Positions 1 to 5,751 of a stretch of DNA of 5,751 nucleotides are shown here, piece after piece (position 1 is the stretch's first letter; each line of letters begins with the position of its first letter). The position numbers and the translations under genes are program-made. Below the pieces are notes generated by a model. The model was not told the origin of the DNA, did no database searches, and saw only the letters and a list, made by a program, of their open reading frames with translations. Source of the stretch: Sulfurovaceae bacterium (GTDB lineage: Bacteria; Campylobacterota; Campylobacteria; Campylobacterales; Sulfurovaceae); assembly GCA_029933395.1 (NCBI GenBank), contig JAOZOG010000137.1:1-5751 (forward strand). The letters run 5' to 3'.

Positions 1-1686
1 TCTGTAGTAGTTGGGGTTGTCCCGCTCTTCGACAAACTGCGGGCGGGCGGTTCCGTCTACGTGGATAGCGGAAGGGATATCATCGTGATACTCCTCTTTG
101 ATCCGGAAACCGATCGCCATATGTTTGTGCGGGAAGCTCTGGATGAAGAGGCGTTCTCTCTCCTCTTCGAGAATGGAGGGGCAGAAGGGTTGATATTTTG
201 GCCTTCTTTTGACAGTAAGGTTGATCTTGGTTCGGATCTCTGGATCGACGGGATTGGCAAGGATGGAGCGGTCTCCCAGTGCTCTGGGGCCAAACTCCAT
301 ACGTCCCTGTACGACGGCGACGATTTTGTTGTCGGCGATAGAACGTCCCGCCTGAACCGGCCACTCTTCTCCCACATACTCTGCATCGATTCTGTCCGAG
401 AAGTAGTCGATCGCCTCTTCGATCTCCTTTTTCTCCAGCTGATTTCCGAAGTAGGGCATATAGTGCTCTTTGACCCAGCGGACATCCTCACCCATCTCTA
501 CCGCTTTGAGGAGTGCAGCACCTGCAGCGACTCCTTCATCTCCCATCGGTGGGAAGATATAGAGGTTTTTGAACTTCGTGCGCTCAAAGATGTTGAGGTT
601 CATGATGATATTGGCCGCGACACCTCCGGAGAGACAGAGTGAATCGACATCGGGATATTTCTCTCCCAGAAGTTCCATATAGTTGACCACTGCATCTTCA
701 AGATAGGACTGGATCGTTGCGGCGAAGACTTCGTCTCCCAGCTCTTCAGCCTTCTGCTTGAGAAAGGCTTTGTCATAAAAAGGCTTGATCGCTTTGGGGT
801 CGTAGTCCATACCGTCGGCTGTAACGATCGTGGCACGCATCAACTCTTCGTACATTGCATCATTCTTTTTGTCGAAGGCTGCCAGTGCTTCGACCTTGCC
901 TTCGTCACTGTAGCGGCGCAGGCCCAATGCTTCTGTGAAGTTTCCGTAAAGGATTCCGATCGAGGTGAGGTCGTGTGATGTGTCGATATCGATGCCCTCA
1001 TGATCGACTTCCCGGATGGGAGACTGGCCGACAAGCTCATAGCTGTCGTTTTCGAAGAGATAAGCTTTACCGAAATAGCCGTCTCCCCATCCATCGAGTG
1101 TCAGGCTGAGACATTTTTGTTCATAGGCGTAGGGGGAGAAGTAGTAGGCTCCGGCAGCGTGCGAAAGGTGGTGGTCATAAAACTCTATCTTCTTGGGTCT
1201 GATGCCGTTTTCAGCGAAGACTTCACGCATATAACCCTCGAAAATTTCTCTGTCTGACTCTCCTTCATGCTCTTTCAGGAACTTTTCTTTGAAATCGGGT
1301 TCGATTTTTTCGAGGTCTTCGAGTGTCTTTTCGGGATGCCTGGTGAAGCTTTTGAAATAGGCCAGATACTTCTCTTTGGTAGTCGGGAAAAGATCTTTGA
1401 TATAGGTCGGCTGGATCAGGTCGCAAAATGCCTTTTTTTGGATTGCCCCGGCGACTCTTTCCGGGCCGAGATCCGTTCTGACTTTTGCCTCGAAGTTTCC
1501 ATATCCCTGACAGACATAGTCGACATCTTCGAATGGGTATGTTTCGAGAATCGGAGCGACATCTTTGCTGTCATGTTTGATACGTGTGACACGTTCTGTG
1601 CTCATCGCAAAAATCTCTTTGCTCTCTGTGTCGATATAGAATACAGCACTGTCGTGTCCCATAAAATTCGTTCCGATAATTCTCAT
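1..1686 (-). CDS. NodU/TobZ-family O-carbamoyltransferase, 3' end cut off by the window
   Basis: Seen: 562 codons read without a stop from ATG at 1686 to the window edge, so the C-terminus is missing, probably a few tens of residues. The N-terminus (GTNFMGHDSA, residues 5-14) is the typical opening of the family's Kae1-like ATP-binding domain. The putative metal ligands are H172 and H176 (DHHLSHAAGAYY), D198 (LDGWGD) and D383 (MGDEG), with the loop SGGVAAN at 353-359. The C-terminal carbamoyltransferase domain shows GRMEFGPRALGDRS (461-474), FCPSILEEE and HVDGTARPQ (542-550). Known of the family: carbamoyl phosphate and ATP form a carbamoyl-adenylate, and the carbamoyl group is then moved to a hydroxyl of a sugar or antibiotic in the cytoplasm. 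Inferred: the acceptor is a sugar of a surface glycan, because the gene overlaps a WbqC-family gene. The acceptor cannot be read from sequence. The spacing before H172 is about 60 residues longer than in TobZ as I recall it. Confidence 0.95.
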   Translation of the reverse strand, partial: MRIIGTNFMGHDSAVFYIDTESKEIFAMSTERVTRIKHDSKDVAPILETYPFEDVDYVCQGYGNFEAKVRTDLGPERVAGAIQKKAFCDLIQPTYIKDLFPTTKEKYLAYFKSFTRHPEKTLEDLEKIEPDFKEKFLKEHEGESDREIFEGYMREVFAENGIRPKKIEFYDHHLSHAAGAYYFSPYAYEQKCLSLTLDGWGDGYFGKAYLFENDSYELVGQSPIREVDHEGIDIDTSHDLTSIGILYGNFTEALGLRRYSDEGKVEALAAFDKKNDAMYEELMRATIVTADGMDYDPKAIKPFYDKAFLKQKAEELGDEVFAATIQSYLEDAVVNYMELLGEKYPDVDSLCLSGGVAANIIMNLNIFERTKFKNLYIFPPMGDEGVAAGAALLKAVEMGEDVRWVKEHYMPYFGNQLEKKEIEEAIDYFSDRIDAEYVGEEWPVQAGRSIADNKIVAVVQGRMEFGPRALGDRSILANPVDPEIRTKINLTVKRRPKYQPFCPSILEEERERLFIQSFPHKHMAIGFRIKEEYHDDIPSAIHVDGTARPQFVEERDNPNYYR

Positions 1687-1697
1687 TTCTCTTCCTT
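1683..1697 (-). promoter_or_regulatory. ATGA stop/start overlap with ribosome binding site for the carbamoyltransferase
   Basis: The carbamoyltransferase ATG (1686-1684) shares bases with the WbqC TGA (1685-1683). An AAGGAAG ribosome binding site lies inside the end of the WbqC gene at 1697-1691; its AGGA core is 6 bases from the ATG. The overlap suggests translational coupling, so both proteins are made from one mRNA. It also fixes the carbamoyltransferase start. Confidence 0.8.
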
Positions 1698-2390
1698 CTT
1701 GTTAAAACTCAGCATAAAATTCTGCATATTGGGCCCTTCGTTGAATATCAAATCGATGATCGACACCCTGTGTTCAAAAGGTGGGTAGAGTTGGTGATAC
1801 TCGGGATATCCCTCATAATTCATCCACTCCAGCTTGATACCCTCTTTCTCCATCGTCTCTTCGGTGAGATAGTTTTTGGCGGAGGGACCGCTGAGAAATG
1901 TGGTGCATCCGACCTCTTTGAGCAGGGGAATGTAGCGTTCGGCTTTTGTGCCCGAGAGGTTGAAGCGTCTCGAATCATCGAATTTCGTCGTGATGCCCAA
2001 GAGCTCTTTGGCAATTTTTTTGATGACGGTCTGGTTCATATCTGAAAGGTTTGTCCAGGTATGGTTCAGATAGATATCCGCGAAAAAATCTTTGTACATT
2101 TTGAAATAGGGGGCATCTTTGTAGTATTGGGTGATTTTCCCCCAGTGGCTTCTCTGCCATCCATGCTGCGTGATCGTCACTTCGTAGATCAGTCTGCTTC
2201 TTTTGGAGCCCACAGGCACGGAGAGCCATTCAGTACCCGACGGGCTTTTGATGACATTCCGGTTTCTCCAGTCTTGTTTGGTGTACTGGACATCATCATA
2301 AAAATAGAATTCGTCCACACTGTTGATATAATCGAAATACCCTTTCCACGGAATATAGTTCGATTGCGTCATCCCCACTATTTTACTCAT
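1683..2390 (-). CDS. WbqC-family protein
   Basis: Seen: a complete 235-residue protein, a usual length for this family. Recognisable family signatures are QSNYIPWKGYFD at residues 9-20, the aromatic and charged stretch YDDVQYTKQDWRNRN at 31-45, SGPSAKNYL at 167-175 and VSIIDLIFNEGP at 209-220. There is no signal peptide or membrane segment, so it should be cytoplasmic. The basic and acidic tail (KKEEK) ends directly on the ATGA overlap. Known: WbqC-like proteins are found in O-antigen, capsule and other sugar-biosynthesis clusters, but I know of no firmly established reaction for them. Inferred: it works with the translationally coupled carbamoyltransferase in making or decorating a nucleotide sugar or glycan. 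The start is supported by a strong ribosome binding site and by the family's usual N-terminus, in which the QSNYIPWKG motif lies within the first ten or so residues. Confidence 0.93.
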   Translation of the reverse strand: MSKIVGMTQSNYIPWKGYFDYINSVDEFYFYDDVQYTKQDWRNRNVIKSPSGTEWLSVPVGSKRSRLIYEVTITQHGWQRSHWGKITQYYKDAPYFKMYKDFFADIYLNHTWTNLSDMNQTVIKKIAKELLGITTKFDDSRRFNLSGTKAERYIPLLKEVGCTTFLSGPSAKNYLTEETMEKEGIKLEWMNYEGYPEYHQLYPPFEHRVSIIDLIFNEGPNMQNFMLSFNKKEEK

Positions 2391-2401
2391 TACCTTCCTT
2401 T
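2391..2401 (-). promoter_or_regulatory. Ribosome binding site of the WbqC-family gene
   Basis: Reading the minus strand, AAAGGAAGGTA stands directly before the ATG at 2390. The AGGA core (2399-2396) is 5 bases from the start codon, a normal spacing, and it fixes this start. Confidence 0.75.
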
Positions 2402-2449
2402 GCCTTTAGGCTTACAGCTCAAAATACACTATTTCTTGTTTTTATAGTT

Positions 2450-2478
2450 ATTATATCTATTATTTGATTTAAATTTAC
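2450..2478 (-). promoter_or_regulatory. Probable sigma-70-type promoter for the WbqC-carbamoyltransferase unit
   Basis: A perfect TATAAT -10 hexamer lies at 2455-2450 on the minus strand, inside a strongly AT-rich stretch. At 17-base spacing the -35 position reads GTAAAT, which is a poor match. A good -10 with a weak -35 and AT-rich upstream DNA is the known pattern in Campylobacterota. Transcription would begin near 2443, giving a leader of roughly 50 bases before the ATG at 2390. In such AT-rich DNA a chance TATAAT is possible, so confidence is moderate. Confidence 0.5.
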
Positions 2479-2588
2479 TTTTTCGTGCTGCTGGCAGCCT
2501 TATCACCACCCCAGCAGACATAACCCACCTTTGCAGCAGCAGTTTTCAGTTTTTGATAAAAAGCAGGTAGTTGACGGTAATCGAGAGA
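2475..2588 (-). other. Open -1 frame crossing the end of the glutamate dehydrogenase gene
   Basis: In the -1 frame relative to the dehydrogenase, 37 codons are open from just after a TGA at 2591-2589 to TAA at 2477-2475. The part beyond the dehydrogenase stop reads TAAAKVGYVCWGGDKAASS and ends in TKK, a protein-like composition. There is no ATG or TTG start; a GTG at 2528 would give only 17 residues. The bases from 2478 to 2545 have coding-like GC content, while those from about 2420 to 2477 are very AT-rich, and the change falls on this frame's stop. It could be a frameshifted extension, a sequence error or mutation, a gene remnant, or chance. Confidence 0.25.
2487..2540 (-). repeat. Inverted repeats downstream of the glutamate dehydrogenase gene
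   Basis: On the plus strand GCTGCTGG (2487-2494) can pair in two ways: CTGCTGG with CCAGCAG at 2511-2517 (7 bp, 16-base loop), or GCTGCTG with CAGCAGC at 2534-2540 (7 bp, 40-base loop). The two pairings exclude each other. No T-run follows on either strand, so this is not a standard intrinsic terminator. It may be a weak mRNA 3'-end structure or an accident of GCT/AGC-rich sequence. Confidence 0.3.
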
Positions 2589-5500
2589 TCAGAAACAGTG
2601 ATCTGCTCGTGAGACTTGAGGTACTCCAGCATCTTTTCATAGTGGCGGAAATTGAATTCTTTGGTTTTCAGATAATTTGCCAGTACTGTTTTGGTCTCCT
2701 CCTCCTCTCTTTTGTATCGGAGGATCTCCCGTGTCAGGTCGATCACCAGATATTCGATGAGTTGCTGAAGCTGTAGTCTCAAAAGTGTATCGTTGGGTGT
2801 ATTGAGCACGATACTCTCAGCTTTTTCCACCAGCAGTGCTATTTCAAATTCCCGGACGATATGATAAAAGACAGAAGCAGCCTCCGTGAAGGAGAAGCCC
2901 GTCGTTTTGGTTATTTTCAAAATTGCTGTAGCGAACTTCAGAAGGTTCAGGCGGGCAAAGAAAGTGTTGATTTTTTCATTGCCGGAAATAAGCTCTTTTT
3001 TTGGGATTTGCATATCATCTATCACTTTGTGGATACTGCTTTTGTACTCCAGTATCGGTGCAAAGAGAATCTCTTCGTCCTGAAGGCTCTTGAGCATCCA
3101 TGTCATATTGTAGTTAATCTCCTCTTCGAGCTTGAGCAGCAATCGGTACTGGAGTGATACCTCTATTTTGTAGTCATTTCGAAAGAGTTCCAGGCGTGCT
3201 TCATCTGCATTGAAAAGCTGATTCGTAATCAGATAGGATTTGATTTTGTAGAGATATTTTTCACTTCCGAGCTCTATGAAGTCACTGAGGAACAGTGCTC
3301 CTGCATGGTTGACAATGAGATTGGCAATCATCATCGAGATGATTTCCCGTTTCAACGGATGGGAGAGTATCTCCTCTTCGTAGACTGCAACGAACTGCCT
3401 GGGGAAATAGTTGATAAGATACTTTTCAAAAAAACTCTCTTCTTCATAAATATTGCTTTGAAGCAAAAATCTTTTGAGAAAAATTTTGGCATAGAGTATC
3501 AAAACAGAAAGTACCGGCCGCAGGATTCTGCCATCCCTGTCCAAAATCTCGTCGAATTCCGAATTTCTCGGAATTTCAAAGTATCTGCGTTCGAAAACAT
3601 CAAGATGGTGCTCGAGTATTTCAGCCACCTTGATAAAGTCATCCTTTCTCTTCTGCGAGCGGATATGGTCCAGAGATATCGCCAGAGACTGAAGATAGTT
3701 GCTGTCGAGGACATCGTCCGCTACCTGCTTGCCCAAGGCTTTGAGTTGTATATTTTTTTCCTTCTCTTCAATCAATGCTTTGTCGACCATAGTGTTGAGA
3801 ATGATTTTGAGATTGACTTCGTGGTCACTGGTATTGACGCCTGCTGCATTGTCGATACTGTCGAGATTGATCAGGCCGCCTCTTTTGGCATATTCGATTC
3901 GTGCCGCCTGGGTCAGTCCCAGATTGCCGCCTTCGCAGAAGCAGTATGCCTTGAGCTCTTCCGCATTGATGCGCACATACTCGTTCTCTTTGTCTCCGAC
4001 AGCGATATTGCTCTCTTCCGAAGCTTTGACATAGGTTCCTACTCCGCCGTTGTAGATCATATCGACTGGAAGTTTGAGGAGCATATTGGCGAGTGTCTCT
4101 CCGCTGAGATACTCATGCCTGGTATGGAGAAGTTTGGCGATCTCGGCACTGATGGCAATCTCCCTGGCGTCTCTCTTGAAGACGCCTCCTCCCTTCGATA
4201 TCTTTCTTTTGTCATAATCAGACCATTTTGCCCTTTCGGAAAAGAAGAGTCTTTTGCGCTCTTCGTAGGAGCGTTTTGGGTCGGGATTTGGGTCAACAAA
4301 GACTTCGTCATGGCTGATCGCAGCGATCAGTTTGAATTGATCGCTCTCCAGCATACCATTTCCGAAGACATCCCCGCTCATCGAGCCAATACCGACAACC
4401 GTAATCGGTTTTTGATAAAAATCAACCCCTTTTTCGATGAAAAAACGCTGCACCGATTTCAGTGCTCCTTTGGCGGTAATCCCCAGTTCTTTATGGCTGA
4501 AACCGTTGCTGCCCCCACTGGCGAAAGCATCCCCCAGCCAAAAGCCGCGTTTTTTGGCAATATCGTTGGCGACATCGCTCATACTGGCGGTACCGCGGTC
4601 TGCTGCTACGACGAAGTAGGTATCGGGTTTGTCGTAGGCAACGATTTTGTCATCTCTGACAATCTTCTCACCGACCTTGTTGTCTACCATATCCAAAAGT
4701 GCGTCAATGAAGGTGGTGTAATAGGATCGAAACTCCTTTTTGCTGAGCCTGCTTTTTGCTTTGTCGATGATGAAGCCCCCTTTGGCACCGCTGGGGATGA
4801 TCACCGCATTTTTCCCCTCCTGGGCAGCCATCAATGCTTTGATCTCTATCCGATAGTCATCGGAACGGTTGCTGTAGCGAAGCCCGCCGCGACTGACGAG
4901 GTCCATCCTGAGATGAAGTCCGCGAAAAGCAGTGTCATAGACAAAAGTTTCGATATTGGGCTGTAGTCCGCCAAGTGCGGGTTTCAATTCCTTGGTGTCG
5001 ATTTTGATGGCGATCGCTTTTTTATCCATATAGTAGTTGGTGCGCAGCAGATTTTCCAGAATGGCAAAGAAGAGTTTGAGTATCCGGTCCTCGTTGGCAC
5101 TCTCTATCTTTTTGAAGGCACTCTGGAGTGCATCGGTACTTTGGGAAAGTTTGTCAGCCCTTCTTTCGGTATCCGGGGCAAATTTGATATCGAAATAGTC
5201 AAGAAAGAGTTTGGAAATAGTGTGGTATTTGACCAGTGTATCATTGATATGATCGGTATTGAATTCTGCCACCAATTGATTTTCGTAGTGCGCAATCGTA
5301 CGAAAGAGCAGTATGCCTCTGGTGCAAAAGTCCTCTTCGTAGATCAGGTGAAAGAGTTTGCAGCTTACCGTCTCTTTCTCGCGCAGTACTTTGAGCAGGC
5401 TCTCAATGATGTTCTTCTTGTGGGCTTTTAGAAGTTTGGGCTCTTCGAGGTCGATACGGATTTTGGTGATATGGATCTTTTCCTGATCCAGCTTGCATGT

Positions 5501-5725
5501 GAAAGAGACTTCGCTTAAAACCCCCAAACCATAGTCGGTGATAATCGGAATGATATCCGAAAGGAGCAGCTGTTTGCGGGAAAATATTTTGATTACAGGC
5601 TCGGGTTTGTTCCTGATCGATGCCGCCAGTGATTCCTCTCTGAGTATCCGGGCGATCTCTTTGCTGATCTTCAAGTCCTCTTTTCTGATCAGCTGTGCAC
5701 ACGCTTCCTGAAGTCTCTCCTGCAT
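2546..5725 (-). CDS. NAD-dependent glutamate dehydrogenase, large type (Bac_GDH family)
   Basis: Function: oxidative deamination of L-glutamate to 2-oxoglutarate and ammonium with NAD+, in the cytoplasm, linking amino-acid breakdown to the TCA cycle. Seen: 1059 residues. Residues about 43-92 resemble an ACT-like regulatory domain. The catalytic core has RGGLRYSNR (279-287), KNAVIIPSGAKGGF (305-318; K315 is the expected catalytic lysine), VAADRGTAS with D376 as the likely catalytic aspartate, and the NAD-binding stretch VGIGSMSGDVFGNGML starting at G445. DPNPDP (478-483), NGGVGTYVKAS (from N559), CEGGNLGLTQ (597-606) and a DNAAGVNTSDHEVN block follow. A long helical C-terminal region ends near SDLSITVNYLL. 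It lacks the extended N-terminus of the 180-kDa (about 1600-residue) enzymes and is closer in size to the 115-kDa class. Position 5725 is the first ATG and has an AAAAGGGG ribosome binding site 5 bases away, but the frame stays open to the window edge, so a longer N-terminus is not excluded. Confidence 0.95.
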   Translation of the reverse strand: MQERLQEACAQLIRKEDLKISKEIARILREESLAASIRNKPEPVIKIFSRKQLLLSDIIPIITDYGLGVLSEVSFTCKLDQEKIHITKIRIDLEEPKLLKAHKKNIIESLLKVLREKETVSCKLFHLIYEEDFCTRGILLFRTIAHYENQLVAEFNTDHINDTLVKYHTISKLFLDYFDIKFAPDTERRADKLSQSTDALQSAFKKIESANEDRILKLFFAILENLLRTNYYMDKKAIAIKIDTKELKPALGGLQPNIETFVYDTAFRGLHLRMDLVSRGGLRYSNRSDDYRIEIKALMAAQEGKNAVIIPSGAKGGFIIDKAKSRLSKKEFRSYYTTFIDALLDMVDNKVGEKIVRDDKIVAYDKPDTYFVVAADRGTASMSDVANDIAKKRGFWLGDAFASGGSNGFSHKELGITAKGALKSVQRFFIEKGVDFYQKPITVVGIGSMSGDVFGNGMLESDQFKLIAAISHDEVFVDPNPDPKRSYEERKRLFFSERAKWSDYDKRKISKGGGVFKRDAREIAISAEIAKLLHTRHEYLSGETLANMLLKLPVDMIYNGGVGTYVKASEESNIAVGDKENEYVRINAEELKAYCFCEGGNLGLTQAARIEYAKRGGLINLDSIDNAAGVNTSDHEVNLKIILNTMVDKALIEEKEKNIQLKALGKQVADDVLDSNYLQSLAISLDHIRSQKRKDDFIKVAEILEHHLDVFERRYFEIPRNSEFDEILDRDGRILRPVLSVLILYAKIFLKRFLLQSNIYEEESFFEKYLINYFPRQFVAVYEEEILSHPLKREIISMMIANLIVNHAGALFLSDFIELGSEKYLYKIKSYLITNQLFNADEARLELFRNDYKIEVSLQYRLLLKLEEEINYNMTWMLKSLQDEEILFAPILEYKSSIHKVIDDMQIPKKELISGNEKINTFFARLNLLKFATAILKITKTTGFSFTEAASVFYHIVREFEIALLVEKAESIVLNTPNDTLLRLQLQQLIEYLVIDLTREILRYKREEEETKTVLANYLKTKEFNFRHYEKMLEYLKSHEQITVSDLSITVNYLLFIKN

Positions 5726-5738
5726 GGTGGCCCCTTTT
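5726..5738 (-). promoter_or_regulatory. Ribosome binding site of the glutamate dehydrogenase gene
   Basis: The minus strand reads AAAAGGGG at 5738-5731, followed by 5 bases and the ATG at 5725. This is a fair, not perfect, match to the Shine-Dalgarno sequence. It is the main reason to prefer this start, since the eight upstream codons visible in the window contain no stop. Confidence 0.5.
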
Positions 5739-5751
5739 ATCGGAAATGGAT

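Noticed and set aside
61..642. 193-codon plus-strand open frame
   Set aside because: It is in-register antisense to the C-terminal carbamoyltransferase domain, whose motifs are intact on the minus strand.
1267..1788. 173-codon plus-strand open frame spanning the WbqC/carbamoyltransferase junction
   Set aside because: It is antisense to the carbamoyltransferase N-terminus and the WbqC end, and has no family resemblance of its own.
2401..2410. GCCTTTAGG short inverted repeat in the WbqC leader as an operator or terminator
   Set aside because: The arms are only 4 bp with a 2-base centre and no T-run, which is too weak to call.
2061..2447. 128-codon plus-strand open frame over the WbqC start and its leader
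   Set aside because: It is in-register antisense to the WbqC gene and runs out into the AT-rich promoter region; no motif or good ribosome binding site supports it.
2487..2517. Intrinsic terminator for the glutamate dehydrogenase gene
   Set aside because: The 7-bp stem has a 16-base loop and is followed on the minus strand by an A-rich stretch, not a U-run.
3305..4966. 553-codon plus-strand open frame opposite the glutamate dehydrogenase
   Set aside because: It is exactly codon-register antisense to a gene with clear family motifs, shows no recognisable domain, and is explained by absence of TTA, CTA and TCA codons in the sense gene.

Overview
The window holds three genes, all on the minus strand, so transcription runs from high to low coordinates. 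In order they are: a large NAD-dependent glutamate dehydrogenase (5725 to 2546), a 155-bp gap with a likely promoter, a WbqC-family protein (2390 to 1683), and a NodU/TobZ-type carbamoyltransferase (1686 to the left edge, 3' end missing). Nearly all of the sequence is coding. I see no tRNA, rRNA, CRISPR array, insertion sequence or phage gene.

The organism is most likely a Gram-negative bacterium of moderate GC. The roughly 1060-residue glutamate dehydrogenase, the AT-rich promoter with a good -10 but no clear -35, and the surface-glycan type gene pair would suit a Campylobacterota member such as a Sulfurovum- or Sulfurimonas-like lineage. That placement is inferred from protein style and composition, not from a marker gene.

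The dehydrogenase is a stand-alone metabolic gene that deaminates glutamate to 2-oxoglutarate and ammonium. The other two genes form a tight unit. The WbqC stop codon and the carbamoyltransferase start codon overlap as ATGA, and each gene has a strong ribosome binding site. WbqC proteins and sugar O-carbamoyltransferases are both known from O-antigen, capsule and related glycan loci, so the pair probably modifies a surface or secreted glycan. The likely promoter just upstream of the WbqC gene would let this unit be expressed separately from the dehydrogenase.

The most curious spot is the junction after the dehydrogenase. In the -1 frame an open stretch runs past the gene's stop for 24 more codons after the crossing codon, with protein-like composition. 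The base composition changes from GC-moderate to very AT-rich almost exactly where that frame ends. It may be a C-terminal extension reached by frameshifting, a sequence error or mutation, or a remnant of another gene. No convincing new multi-gene system is visible.
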